From Eubacteriales bacterium (GTDB lineage Bacteria > Bacillota > Clostridia > Lachnospirales > Lachnospiraceae): a stretch of 64,000 bases of DNA. How positions within the stretch are numbered: the stretch's first letter is position 1; each line of letters starts with the position of its first letter. Below the pieces are notes generated by a model. That model was not told the DNA's origin, made no database searches, and saw nothing but the letters and a program-made list of their open reading frames with translations. The stretch spans positions 55,706 to 119,705 of the forward strand of contig JAUNGM010000012.1 in assembly GCA_030524545.1 (NCBI GenBank). Reading direction: 5' to 3'. This document shows positions 1-8,064 of the stretch, piece by piece. The position numbers were made by a program, and so were the translations under genes.

Positions 1-1863
1 TCATGGCTGGAGGGCATCTACAATTATGCGGTTACGGTCATGAACCCGGATAAGGTGTTCCTGGGGATGCCCGCCTACGGCTGGAACTGGCAGATTTATG
101 ATACACCGGAGAACCTGGGCAAAACGTACCGGGGAACCTCCAACACTTACTATGCGGCAAAATACTGGATGACCGGGAAATACAACTTCACAGACGATGC
201 TCCACCACAGCCCTTCATCCCCATCGTGGCCTATTGGGATGACTATGACAAAGTTCCTTATGCCTTCCCCCATGTCTATGATTACATGGAGGGTGCGGAC
301 GCGGCGGAGTACAGCTATCCGCAGATGAGCGGAACCTATAACCGCAGGCGTTACCTGACTGCCTATGGCAAGCAGCAGAATACGGAGTTTGGCACGGTCT
401 ATGTGGATAAAAGCGGCGGATCGCCGGACAGCTATTCCGGCATTGTGGCCGTTTCTGATTCTATTGCTACGCTTGGGGATGGCGGGAGCGCCACCTACAG
501 TTTTTCAGTGAATACAGCGGGAACCTATGATGTCGCGGTGCGCTTGTGCTATCCTTTTTGGGATAAGAACGGTATTTACATTTCCATTGATGGGGCAACA
601 AAGCACTTCACGGAAAGCCGCCTGTGGTGGCCGTACTGGAGGACCACCTTCTGGTCGGCGCTGGCAAAGGGCATTTCCCTTTCTGCCGGGACGCACACCA
701 TCACCATTTCTGTGGATGTGAAGGGCGTGCAGTTTTATGGGTTCCGTGTCTGTTCGGCATTTTCAGAAGCCCCGTCCGCAGGAGAAGCAGTCTACACGCT
801 TGCTCCGAGGCAGTTTAAGGATGTGAACGGAAACATGGTGGGGCCGGACCGGGGCTTTAAGCTGACGCTTGAGATGCTCCGCAGGAAGCCGGACTCGGCG
901 CTCATCTGGTATGAGGACTTCCGGGACGAGAACCCTCTGCCGGACAGCTACTGGACAACGCTCTCCGGCAAGTGGGAGGTCTGGCGGGAGTCCAGTTTTG
1001 CATCCCGGCCTTATTCGCAGCTTGAAGGCAGCGGACAGCTTGCATGGAACTATGGAAGTTTTACGGATATCCATTTAAGGGCGAGGCTTGCGTTCCCGTC
1101 CACCGGAAGCGGAAAAGCGGGTGTGTTCTGCGGCAATCTTTTCTGCTGTCTGAACTATGATACGCAGCGGGTGGAACTGTATAACGGTTCCACCCTGCTT
1201 GGCAGCTACAGTACGGAGATCAGCAGGACTTCCAGTGCGAACCTTCGCAGTAATCCGAATATGTACACGATTGAAATGCGTATCCGGGGAAATCGGGTGC
1301 GTGTCTATTCCGGTGCGTCTTACACCCTGCGGTTTACGGCAACAGTCAGCGGCTTCTCTGGCGGCTATGCAGGATACCGTTCTGACAATACAACCATCTG
1401 CGAACTTCTGCGCCTGGGCGATGCCTGGACCTATGAACCGTATGAGCGGTTCGATGTGGAGATGCCGGATGGCACCTCTGCCAGCTTTGGAAGAATCGCA
1501 CGGAGTAACTGCACCTGGGATGAGGAGTTCCAGGTGTTCACGCTGACTGCCGATGTGGAGGAAACCGCAACCCGGAGTGAGAGCATCTCCCTGGATTATG
1601 ATTTCTTCCATTCCAGTCTGCTGGCGTTGTCCTGCGGCGGCAACTACACGGCAAAGATCATACCGAGGGACATCAACATCTGGATTTCAAGGCTGTTCCT
1701 CGGTGATGCAGACGGTTTCTCCATCCTTTATTATCAGGATGTGGATTCCCTTGTCTATTGGGCGAACCAGGCGGCATACCGCTGGAAGCTCCGGGGGATG
1801 TGTATGTGGTCACTCGGACAGGAGGATATGCGGCTGTGGGAGTGGCTCCCCAAACAGATCTGA
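1..1863 (+). CDS. Prophage GH18-like tail/lysis hydrolase, 5' end outside the window
   Basis: The reading frame is open from base 1, so the gene starts upstream; 620 residues are visible. The first ~40 residues resemble a late strand of a glycoside hydrolase family 18 barrel (MNPDKVFLGMPAYGW). The last ~50 residues look like the final barrel strands of the same fold (LYYQDVDSLVYW, then LRGMCMWSLGQED and a closing LWEWL). Between them lie a beta-rich, carbohydrate-binding-like module (about visible residues 150-255) and a concanavalin-like module (about 300-480). The barrel therefore appears to carry large insertions. GH18 proteins in phage tails usually act on cell-wall glycan or surface polysaccharide; that role here is inferred from the family and from the holin and endolysin genes that follow. 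The catalytic DxxDxDxE strand lies outside the window, so activity cannot be judged. Confidence 0.7.
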   Translation, partial: SWLEGIYNYAVTVMNPDKVFLGMPAYGWNWQIYDTPENLGKTYRGTSNTYYAAKYWMTGKYNFTDDAPPQPFIPIVAYWDDYDKVPYAFPHVYDYMEGADAAEYSYPQMSGTYNRRRYLTAYGKQQNTEFGTVYVDKSGGSPDSYSGIVAVSDSIATLGDGGSATYSFSVNTAGTYDVAVRLCYPFWDKNGIYISIDGATKHFTESRLWWPYWRTTFWSALAKGISLSAGTHTITISVDVKGVQFYGFRVCSAFSEAPSAGEAVYTLAPRQFKDVNGNMVGPDRGFKLTLEMLRRKPDSALIWYEDFRDENPLPDSYWTTLSGKWEVWRESSFASRPYSQLEGSGQLAWNYGSFTDIHLRARLAFPSTGSGKAGVFCGNLFCCLNYDTQRVELYNGSTLLGSYSTEISRTSSANLRSNPNMYTIEMRIRGNRVRVYSGASYTLRFTATVSGFSGGYAGYRSDNTTICELLRLGDAWTYEPYERFDVEMPDGTSASFGRIARSNCTWDEEFQVFTLTADVEETATRSESISLDYDFFHSSLLALSCGGNYTAKIIPRDINIWISRLFLGDADGFSILYYQDVDSLVYWANQAAYRWKLRGMCMWSLGQEDMRLWEWLPKQI

Positions 1864-1864
1864 T

Positions 1865-1890
1865 AGGGGAAAAGATACACAATTTCCCCT
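1865..1890 (+). terminator. Weak hairpin after the tail gene
   Basis: Eight-base arms (1865-1872 and 1883-1890) form an inverted repeat just past the stop codon. No T-run follows, so this is at best a weak or factor-assisted terminator. Confidence 0.3.
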
Positions 1891-1997
1891 GCGGATATTT
1901 GTGCAGCTTATGCTCCGAATTAACTTGATAATATGTACTTTTAGAGCGAATATGTGTACTACCGAAAGGGAAAACACCAAAAACGGAGGATACGGCA

Positions 1998-2369
1998 ATG
2001 ACAAGATTTGAACGGGAGATCAGCGGAAGCTTGGGGGCTTTTTGGAAGAAGAACGCAGAGGAAGAAGTAAAAAAGGCAGTGGCGCAGGCAGAGAAAGACG
2101 CCACGGTCGAGGCGGACGGAGCTATTAAGTGGAACAGCAACGGACGCTACCTGATGGATGACTTCTGTGAAAAGCTGGAATACGCAGGCTACGATTTTAG
2201 CAGGGATGCTACCGCAAAGAAACGTGACGCGCAGAATGAGGAGAGTCTTGCAGAATACCGCAGGAACTATAAGGGACTCAGTGCAGAGGAACTTGCGGAG
2301 GCAAGGGCGGCATTCGGGGAAGGAACCACAATAGTCAATGTGCTGACCGGGGATAAGACGGTACTTTAA
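1998..2369 (+). CDS. Small hypothetical prophage protein
   Basis: A 123-residue hydrophilic protein with a GGAGG ribosome binding site 8 bases before the ATG. The first half is rich in Lys, Glu and Ala and probably helical. The middle (WNSNGRYLMDDFCEKLEYAGYDFS) looks like a short folded segment. I do not recognise the family. It sits between the tail hydrolase and the holin, followed by its own terminator, so it is probably a late structural or accessory phage protein. Confidence 0.6.
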   Translation: MTRFEREISGSLGAFWKKNAEEEVKKAVAQAEKDATVEADGAIKWNSNGRYLMDDFCEKLEYAGYDFSRDATAKKRDAQNEESLAEYRRNYKGLSAEELAEARAAFGEGTTIVNVLTGDKTVL

Positions 2370-2404
2370 AAAGCACAGAACAATTTCATATTTTCAGGAA
2401 ACAG

Positions 2405-2434
2405 GCGATTGCTCAGACGGGCAGTCGCTTTTTT
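2405..2434 (+). terminator. Intrinsic terminator before the holin gene
   Basis: Stem GCGATTGC (2405-2412) pairs with GCAGTCGC (2421-2428) through one G-T pair and is followed by six T residues. Confidence 0.7.
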
Positions 2435-2467
2435 CATACACAAATTTAAGAAACGGAGGATTTCAAC

Positions 2468-2896
2468 ATGAAGGAATTTTGGAACACGATTCAACTCATC
2501 TTTACGGCTGTCGGCGGGTGGCTTGGCTACTTCCTGGGCGGCTGTGACGGCCTGCTGATTGCGCTGGTGGTATTTGCGGTGGTGGACTACATCACGGGTG
2601 TGATGTGTGCCGTTGCCGACAAGGAACTGTCCAGCGAGGTGGGCTTTAAGGGCATCTGCCGGAAGGTGCTGATCTTCATTCTGGTGGGGATCGCAAACAT
2701 CCTGGATGTCCAGGTCATTGGAACCGGCAGCATCCTCCGGACGGCGGTCATTTTCTTTTATCTCTCCAATGAAGGCGTGTCCCTTCTGGAGAATGCGGGG
2801 CATCTTGGTCTGCCGATTCCGGAGAAGTTAAAGCTCGTTCTGGAGCAGCTCCATGACCGGGCGGAAACAGAAAACGACAATAAGGAGGACGAGTAA
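2468..2896 (+). CDS. Phage holin, TcdE/Cph1-like family
   Basis: A 142-residue membrane protein that matches the holin_4 type (toxin secretion/phage lysis holin). Hydrophobic segments lie at about residues 10-28, 30-50 and 68-95, followed by the family's SNEGVSLLENAG stretch and a charged C-terminal tail. Holins form lesions in the cytoplasmic membrane at a set time so the endolysin can reach the wall. The ATG follows an AACGGAGGA ribosome binding site, and the endolysin starts 2 bases after this stop codon, so the two form a classical lysis cassette. Confidence 0.85.
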   Translation: MKEFWNTIQLIFTAVGGWLGYFLGGCDGLLIALVVFAVVDYITGVMCAVADKELSSEVGFKGICRKVLIFILVGIANILDVQVIGTGSILRTAVIFFYLSNEGVSLLENAGHLGLPIPEKLKLVLEQLHDRAETENDNKEDE

Positions 2897-2898
2897 TC

Positions 2899-4524
2899 AT
2901 GAAACTGGTAGAATCGATCTTAACGAAAAATCCCTGCTACACTGCAGGGAGAAAAATCACGGTCAAAGGGCTGATGCTCCATTCCGTAGGCTGTCCGCAG
3001 CCGAAGGCATCCGTTTTTATCAACTCATGGAACAGCGCAAGCTATACAGCTGCCTGTGTCCACGGCTTTATTGACGGCAACGATGGTACAGTGTATCAGA
3101 CGCTCCCGTGGAACCATCGTGGTTGGCACTGCGGTTCTGGCAGCAAGGGCAGCGGCAACAATACCCATATCGGGGTGGAGATGTGCGAGCCTGCGTGTAT
3201 CAAGTACACAAGCGGGGCAAACTTTACCTGCTCCGATACCGCTACAGCAAAGGCAGTGGCAAAGCGCACCTATGAAGCGGCTGTTGAATTATTTGCCATG
3301 CTGTGCAAGCAGTATGGACTTGATCCGACCGCAGATGGTGTGATTTTAAGCCACAGTGAGGGTTATAAGCGGGGCATTGCTTCTAATCACGCAGACCCGG
3401 AGCATTTATGGAACGGGCTTGGTATGGGCTATACGATGGATAGTTTCCGCAAGGCGGTCAAGGCGGCTATGGAGGGCAGTTCCTCCGGCGCCACTTCTTC
3501 CGGGAACACACAGGCCACGGAGTTTGCCGGTCTGACGGAGGAGCAGGTCATTGCGAAAGTAGGACCGCTGTGTACCGCAGACCAGAAGAAAAGCGGCATC
3601 CTCGCTTCCATTTCCCTGGCACAGTTCATTCTGGAGAGCGGATATGGGAAATCGGAACTGGCACAGAAGGCCAATAACTGCTTTGGCATGAAGAAGTCCC
3701 TGTCCGGGAATACCTGGGGCGGTTCCACCTGGGACGGCACTTCGGTGTATACGAAGGAAACACAGGAGCAGAATGCGGATGGCTCCTACACGACCGTGAC
3801 CGCAGATTTCCGCAAGTACGCCTGTGTGGAAGATTCCATTGCAGACCACAGCGCCTATCTGCTTGGTGCAAAGAACGGAAGCAAGCTGCGTTATGACGGC
3901 ATTTCCGGCATGACGGATTATAAGGCGGTGGCACAGCTTATCAAGGATGGCGGGTATGCGACCTCGTTGACTTATGTGGAGGGGCTCTGTTCCATTATTG
4001 AGAAGTGGAAATTGACACAGTATGATGTCGTTTCCGATACGGCATCCGCAGGAACGGGAACCGTTACAAGTTTTCCTGCGGTTCCGTTTTTGGTTAAGGT
4101 TATCGTGTCCGATCTGAATTACCGTGACCAGCCGTCTATGGATGGAGCGGTAAAGGGGCAGACGGGTAAAGGAACCTTTACCATTACAAATCTGTCCGGC
4201 AGTTGGGGCTATCTCAAATCCGGCGCAGGATGGATTTACCTCGGCAATCCCGCCTACTGCACGGTTTGCAGTACGGTGACAGACAGCGGCACATCTGGCA
4301 ACGGTATGACCAATGCGGATGTGCCGTTTTTGGTTAAGGTCAGCATTACTGATCTGAATATCAGAACCGGAGCAGGAACGAACTATGCCAAGACCGGGAG
4401 ATATACCGGAGTTGGCGTGTTCACGATTACAGAGGTCAAGTCCGGCACAGGCTCCACCCTCGGATGGGGTAAGTTAAAGAGCGGTGCAGGCTGGATTTCG
4501 CTTGATTACTGCACAAAGGTGTAA
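2899..4524 (+). CDS. Modular endolysin: amidase, glucosaminidase and two SH3 domains
   Basis: A 541-residue lysin. Residues ~20-165 are an N-acetylmuramoyl-L-alanine amidase of the amidase_2 type, with likely zinc ligand His28 in LMLHSVG and a second histidine region near SNHADPEHLW. Residues ~205-355 resemble the mannosyl-glycoprotein endo-beta-N-acetylglucosaminidase family (ILASISLAQFILESGYG, NNCFGMK). Two bacterial SH3 repeats, at ~380-455 and ~465-541, begin with near-identical VPFLVKV segments and would bind the wall. No signal peptide is visible, in keeping with holin-dependent release. Two catalytic domains for different peptidoglycan bonds in one lysin are common in clostridial phages. 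Confidence 0.9.
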   Translation: MKLVESILTKNPCYTAGRKITVKGLMLHSVGCPQPKASVFINSWNSASYTAACVHGFIDGNDGTVYQTLPWNHRGWHCGSGSKGSGNNTHIGVEMCEPACIKYTSGANFTCSDTATAKAVAKRTYEAAVELFAMLCKQYGLDPTADGVILSHSEGYKRGIASNHADPEHLWNGLGMGYTMDSFRKAVKAAMEGSSSGATSSGNTQATEFAGLTEEQVIAKVGPLCTADQKKSGILASISLAQFILESGYGKSELAQKANNCFGMKKSLSGNTWGGSTWDGTSVYTKETQEQNADGSYTTVTADFRKYACVEDSIADHSAYLLGAKNGSKLRYDGISGMTDYKAVAQLIKDGGYATSLTYVEGLCSIIEKWKLTQYDVVSDTASAGTGTVTSFPAVPFLVKVIVSDLNYRDQPSMDGAVKGQTGKGTFTITNLSGSWGYLKSGAGWIYLGNPAYCTVCSTVTDSGTSGNGMTNADVPFLVKVSITDLNIRTGAGTNYAKTGRYTGVGVFTITEVKSGTGSTLGWGKLKSGAGWISLDYCTKV

Positions 4525-4545
4525 CTGAATATCTGTTGTAACGGC

Positions 4546-4591
4546 AATGCCCACGGAAGTCACAAAGACCTCCGTGGGCATTATTTTTTTT
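4546..4591 (+). terminator. Strong terminator after the endolysin
   Basis: Twelve-base perfect arms (4546-4557 and 4571-4582) are followed by TATTTTTTTT. The element closes the lysis cassette and faces the converging small gene at 4615-4899. Confidence 0.9.
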
Positions 4592-4614
4592 GCCTTCAAT
4601 CTAATGCTCATAAA

Positions 4615-4899
4615 TTATGATGCGAAGTGTGACGGACTAAAAAGCAGTTCCCGGCAGTCGGAAAATCCGAGTATGTAAGCAAGCACTCCGTAGCGGCTGC
4701 CGATGGCATTCTGTTCACTGACATAATGGTCAATCAAATCCATGACTTCCTTTGACAAGTGCATGGCGTCCAGCCGTTCAGAGTATTCGTTGGACTTCTT
4801 GCTGATTGCCTGGTATTCTTCGTCCGCCATCACAATTTCGTTCATGACCTCATTCAGCCGAAGGTCCATGAGCTGGTACAGCACAGAATTTTTATCCAT
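4615..4899 (-). CDS. Small hypothetical prophage protein
   Basis: A 94-residue protein on the minus strand. The ATG at 4899 is chosen because a GGAGGAATTTC ribosome binding site precedes it; the nine upstream in-frame codons lack one. The sequence is predicted helical (LYQLMDLRLNEVMNEI, then a coil-prone KKSNEYSERLDAMH) with a C-terminal hydrophobic patch. I do not recognise the family with certainty. It is the only leftward gene in the prophage part, which suggests separate control. Confidence 0.6.
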   Translation of the reverse strand: MDKNSVLYQLMDLRLNEVMNEIVMADEEYQAISKKSNEYSERLDAMHLSKEVMDLIDHYVSEQNAIGSRYGVLAYILGFSDCRELLFSPSHFAS

Positions 4900-5079
4900 G
4901 AAATTCCTCCTTTCGTAGCTGGTCATATTACCCCGGAATTAGAAGAATAGCAACTTAAAAATCAGCAGATATCGAAAGTTATAATTATTTGGATGCCGCA
5001 CAGCTTGCTCTGTGGAATTTTTGTTTGCATACCCCCTCAAAACGCCAATGAAATCTCCGTATGTTGAGGAGGTGGTCAC

Positions 5080-5307
5080 ATGGCAAATGAACATTCTGTT
5101 GCAGAAAACGGCAAAACGATAGTGCCGATTAACGAAAAATATATGCTGACCATAAAAGAGGCATCGGAGTATTTCAATATTGGAGTGAAAAAGATGCGGC
5201 GTCTGGCAGAGGATAATCTCGGTCGATTTGCGGTTTACAGCGGAAACCGCTATCTCATAATACGCACAAAATTTGAGAAATTTATCGAGGAATCTTCTGC
5301 GGTCTAA
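5080..5307 (+). CDS. Excisionase-like winged-helix protein, copy 1
   Basis: A 75-residue protein with a MerR/excisionase-type winged helix: the LTIKEASEYFNIG recognition-helix segment followed by a wing ending in GNRYLIIRTKFEKF. This is the pattern of Tn916-type Xis proteins, which bend DNA to direct the integrase toward excision. A GAGGAGGTGG ribosome binding site precedes the ATG. It is clearly paralogous to the next gene; about half of the residues are identical. Confidence 0.75.
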   Translation: MANEHSVAENGKTIVPINEKYMLTIKEASEYFNIGVKKMRRLAEDNLGRFAVYSGNRYLIIRTKFEKFIEESSAV

Positions 5308-5360
5308 TTTCTCTTTATTTGCCGTGAGTAGTTGACTTTTCGGGGCTTTAGAGTGATATA

Positions 5361-5408
5361 TGTCATGACCTAAAAAGGTCGAAAAACCGGGAAAAGGAGG
5401 CCATGACA
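5361..5408 (+). promoter_or_regulatory. Leader hairpin over the start of the second excisionase gene
   Basis: TGTCATGACC (5361-5370) pairs with GGCCATGACA (5399-5408) with one mismatch, and an inner GACC/GGTC stem lies at 5367-5380. The outer arm runs from the end of the AGGAGG site (5395-5400) to the first base of the start codon at 5408. If it forms in the mRNA, it could hide the initiation site. Confidence 0.35.
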
Positions 5409-5653
5409 TGAAGGAAACAAACCGGGTGGCAGGCAGCGGAAAGACCGCAATTCCGATCAGTGAAAAGTATATGCTGACTATAAAAGAGGCGTCAGAATAT
5501 TTCAACATTGGAATCAAAAACATGAGGAAAATGGCGGAGCAGAACACTGGAGCCTATGCCATCTTTTTAGGAAACCGTTATCTGATTGTCCGTAAAAAAT
5601 TTGAAGAATACATGGATTCATTGACTATGGGAGAGGAGGAAGATACAGAATGA
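5408..5653 (+). CDS. Excisionase-like winged-helix protein, copy 2
   Basis: An 81-residue paralogue of the preceding gene. It has the same YMLTIKEASEYFNIG core and GNRYLIVRKKFEEY wing, with a longer acidic C-terminus. The gene overlaps the next one by 4 bases (ATGA), so translation is probably coupled. Its leader carries an inverted repeat that spans the ribosome binding site. Two adjacent Xis paralogues suggest either duplication or a division of labour between directionality and transcription control. Confidence 0.75.
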   Translation: MKETNRVAGSGKTAIPISEKYMLTIKEASEYFNIGIKNMRKMAEQNTGAYAIFLGNRYLIVRKKFEEYMDSLTMGEEEDTE

Positions 5654-5859
5654 AGAGACCATCAGCCGAGCAGAAGGATATTCTGAACCAGGAGGAGGCG
5701 ATTGTATATTTCGGACTCAGCAGGAGAAAGTTTTACAAACTGTTAAAAGAGGGAAAGAACATCCCTTTCATGGCGATGTACGGCAGCCGCAGGCTGATCA
5801 TCCGTACCGAATTTGCAAAATATTTGGAAAAGCATCCAGAACTAAGGAGGAGGGCATAA
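5650..5859 (+). CDS. Excisionase-like winged-helix protein, copy 3
   Basis: A 69-residue, more divergent member of the same fold: ILNQEEAIVYFGLSRRKFYKLL is the helix-turn-helix part and YGSRRLIIRTEFAKYL the wing. The gene overlaps copy 2 by 4 bases, and its stop codon directly abuts the ATG of the integrase, so copies 2 and 3 and the integrase form one translationally coupled unit. As the copy next to the integrase, it is the best candidate for the true excisionase. Confidence 0.75.
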   Translation: MKRPSAEQKDILNQEEAIVYFGLSRRKFYKLLKEGKNIPFMAMYGSRRLIIRTEFAKYLEKHPELRRRA

Positions 5860-7134
5860 ATGGCAAAGAGACCAGGCAACCGACGTGATTCCAAGCACCG
5901 GGTTCTCCGCCGGGGAGAATCCATCCGGGCGGATGGGAAATACCAGTTCAAATATCACGTTAATGGAAAACCGCACTTTGTGTACAGTTGGCGGCTGGAG
6001 CCTACGGATAAACTTCCGTCCGGAAAGAAACCATGCCTTTCACTGCGGGAATTGGAAAAGCAGATCGGTTACGATCTGGACACGCAGATGGACCCCGTTG
6101 GCAAGAACATTACAGTGATGGAATTGGTGGAGCGCTACCTTAGAACCAAAACGGGAGTAAGGGATAGTACCCGCGCAGGTTGCAGAACCGTGCAGCGCAC
6201 ATTAGAAAAGGAACCTTTCGGCGGAAAGAAAATATCTCAAGTAAAGGTATCCGATGCAAAGCTGTTTCTGATAAAGCTACAGAGTGACGGCAAAGGATAC
6301 AGCTCTATTCATTCCATCCGAGGCGTGTTGAGGCCTGCCTTCCAGATGGCGGTGGATGACGATGTTCTGCACAAGAACCCGTTTGGTTTTGAACTGGCTA
6401 CGGTAATTGTCAACGACAGTGTAACAAGAGAGGCCATTACCAAAGAGCAGATGCGGAAGTTCCTGAAATTCATCCATGATGATAATGTCTATTGCAAGTA
6501 TTATGAGGTTGTCTACATTCTGTTTCATACGGGAATGCGAATTTCGGAATTCTGTGGCCTGACGCTTAAGGATATTGATTTGGAGAACCGAATCATCAAT
6601 ATCGACCATCAGTTGCTCAGAACATCAGAAATGAAGTATGTGATTGAAGCCACAAAGACAAATGCCGGAACGAGGAAGCTGCCTATGACGGAAGATGTAT
6701 TCCGGTGCTTTCAGGCAATCATTGAGGATCGAGAGAAACCGAGATTTGAGAAGATGGTGGATGGGCATACGGGATTCCTTTTCACAGATAAGGACGGAAT
6801 GCCCCTGGTGGCGATGCATTGGGAACACCGCTTTAATCACATGGTCAAGCGGTACAATGACATCTACCGGGTGCAGATTCCAAACATCACTCCCCACGTC
6901 TGCCGCCACACCTACTGCAGCAACATGGCGAAGTCAGGAATGAATCCAAAGACGCTCCAATACCTGATGGGGCATTCGGACATCGGCGTGACGCTGAATA
7001 CTTACACGCATCTTGGTTTGGAGGATGCTGCGGATGAATTGAAGCGGATGGAGGAGCTGGCAGATGCCAGAAAAGAATTGGAGAAGGTCAAAGGAGAGAA
7101 TCCAGTTTCGCAGAAAATGTTCCGGGCAATTTAA
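5860..7134 (+). CDS. int: Tyrosine recombinase (Tn916-type integrase)
   Basis: A 424-residue site-specific recombinase for prophage integration and excision. Residues ~1-75 are a basic, aromatic arm-type DNA-binding domain (YQFKYHVNGKPHFVYSW). Residues ~85-175 are the SAM-like core-binding domain. Residues ~190-405 are the catalytic domain, with the first arginine in HTGMRISEFCGL, the HxxR box in PHVCRHTYCSNMA, the next histidine in LMGHSDIGVT and the nucleophilic tyrosine in NTYTHLG. All catalytic positions are present, so the enzyme should be active. It starts directly after the third excisionase-like gene. Its downstream side is the likely prophage end. Confidence 0.92.
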   Translation: MAKRPGNRRDSKHRVLRRGESIRADGKYQFKYHVNGKPHFVYSWRLEPTDKLPSGKKPCLSLRELEKQIGYDLDTQMDPVGKNITVMELVERYLRTKTGVRDSTRAGCRTVQRTLEKEPFGGKKISQVKVSDAKLFLIKLQSDGKGYSSIHSIRGVLRPAFQMAVDDDVLHKNPFGFELATVIVNDSVTREAITKEQMRKFLKFIHDDNVYCKYYEVVYILFHTGMRISEFCGLTLKDIDLENRIINIDHQLLRTSEMKYVIEATKTNAGTRKLPMTEDVFRCFQAIIEDREKPRFEKMVDGHTGFLFTDKDGMPLVAMHWEHRFNHMVKRYNDIYRVQIPNITPHVCRHTYCSNMAKSGMNPKTLQYLMGHSDIGVTLNTYTHLGLEDAADELKRMEELADARKELEKVKGENPVSQKMFRAI

Positions 7135-7160
7135 TAATTTAATATAGAAAGAACACAATG

Positions 7161-7187
7161 GCGCTCTGCTTCGGCAGGGCGTTTTTT
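7161..7187 (+). terminator. Terminator after the integrase
   Basis: CGCTCTGC (7162-7169) and GCAGGGCG (7174-7181) form a stem with a TTCG loop, followed by six T residues. Confidence 0.85.
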
Positions 7188-7258
7188 CTACATTCCCACT
7201 CCCAAAATCCAGCAACCTATGGTAGAATAATCGCAGTAGTAAAACACCCTTGTTCTTA

Positions 7259-7382
7259 CTACGTTTTGACTACGTTTCATGTCCTCAACTTGCCCCGTTT
7301 TGCCGCATTTTGCTTATTCTGTGACAAATTTAACAATCTCAGAGCAAAATTTATGGTCGGCAAATCGCGGCAAACCGGGGCA
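7259..7382 (+). other. Candidate prophage attachment and junction region
   Basis: The space between the integrase terminator and the first host-type gene holds two direct repeats CTACGTTT (7259-7266 and 7270-7277), 11 bp apart, as expected for integrase arm sites. It also holds an imperfect 23-base inverted repeat (7291-7313 and 7360-7382, built on TGCCCCGTTTTGCCG). The prophage's other end lies outside the window, so the core att repeat cannot be identified. Confidence 0.35.
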
Positions 7383-7412
7383 GAACACGGCATTTTAGGA
7401 GGATTTTCGTTT

Positions 7413-7883
7413 ATGATAAAAGTATTATTTGTTTGCCACGGCAACATTTGTAGAAGCACCATGTGCCAGAGTGTATTCTCCCACATGGTTAATCAGCAGA
7501 AACTCACAGATCAATTTTACATTGACTCTGCAGCTACCAGCAGAGAGGAGATTGGTAACCCACCCCATTACGGTACAGTGGGAAAACTGCGGCAGGTGGG
7601 GATTCCTGTGATTCCCCACCGTGCGGTACAGATGACGAAGCAGGATTATAAGGAGTATGACTATCTCATAGGGATGGATTCCGCGAATATCCGGAATATG
7701 ACCAGGATTGCAGGCGGAGACCCGGAGGGAAAGATTCATAAGCTGCTGACGTTTGCCGGGAAGGGAAGAGATGTAGCAGATCCGTGGTATACCGGAGATT
7801 TTGATGTCACATACTCTGATGTGGTGGAAGGCTGCGAGGGATTTTTGCGGTATTTGAGAGAACGTGGAGAAATCTGGAAATAG
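7413..7883 (+). CDS. Low-molecular-weight protein tyrosine phosphatase
   Basis: A 156-residue enzyme of the LMW-PTP family. The P-loop VCHGNICRST gives the Cx5R signature with nucleophile Cys8 and Arg14, and the C-terminal ADPWYTGDF supplies the general acid aspartate. It should hydrolyse phosphotyrosine on proteins. The ATG at 7413 has a TAGGAGG site 10 bases upstream; the longer open frame upstream runs through the inverted repeats and is not used. It stands alone between two terminators next to the prophage junction, so it is probably the first host gene. Confidence 0.9.
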   Translation: MIKVLFVCHGNICRSTMCQSVFSHMVNQQKLTDQFYIDSAATSREEIGNPPHYGTVGKLRQVGIPVIPHRAVQMTKQDYKEYDYLIGMDSANIRNMTRIAGGDPEGKIHKLLTFAGKGRDVADPWYTGDFDVTYSDVVEGCEGFLRYLRERGEIWK

Positions 7884-7956
7884 ACGCAGAATTTGTCGAA
7901 CGTTTTTTATTTACAAAAGCATATCGCTGTTCTATACTTAGAACACAGCAACTCAA

Positions 7957-7982
7957 AGGGGAGCGTCTGCTCCCTCTTTTTT
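7957..7982 (+). terminator. Terminator after the phosphatase gene
   Basis: GGGAGC and GCTCCC form a stem around a GTCT loop (7959-7974), followed closely by six T residues (7977-7982). Confidence 0.85.
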
Positions 7983-8064
7983 CCGGATACCCTGTTGGGC
8001 ACGGATCTAGGAAGTATCTCAGGCATTCGCCTGCAACGATTCACATCAATGAAAGGAATTTTAT

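Noticed and set aside
1998-7134. Conjugative transposon (Tn916-like) instead of a prophage
   Set aside because: The integrase and excisionases are of the Tn916 type, but the tail hydrolase, holin and endolysin identify a phage; no conjugation genes are seen.
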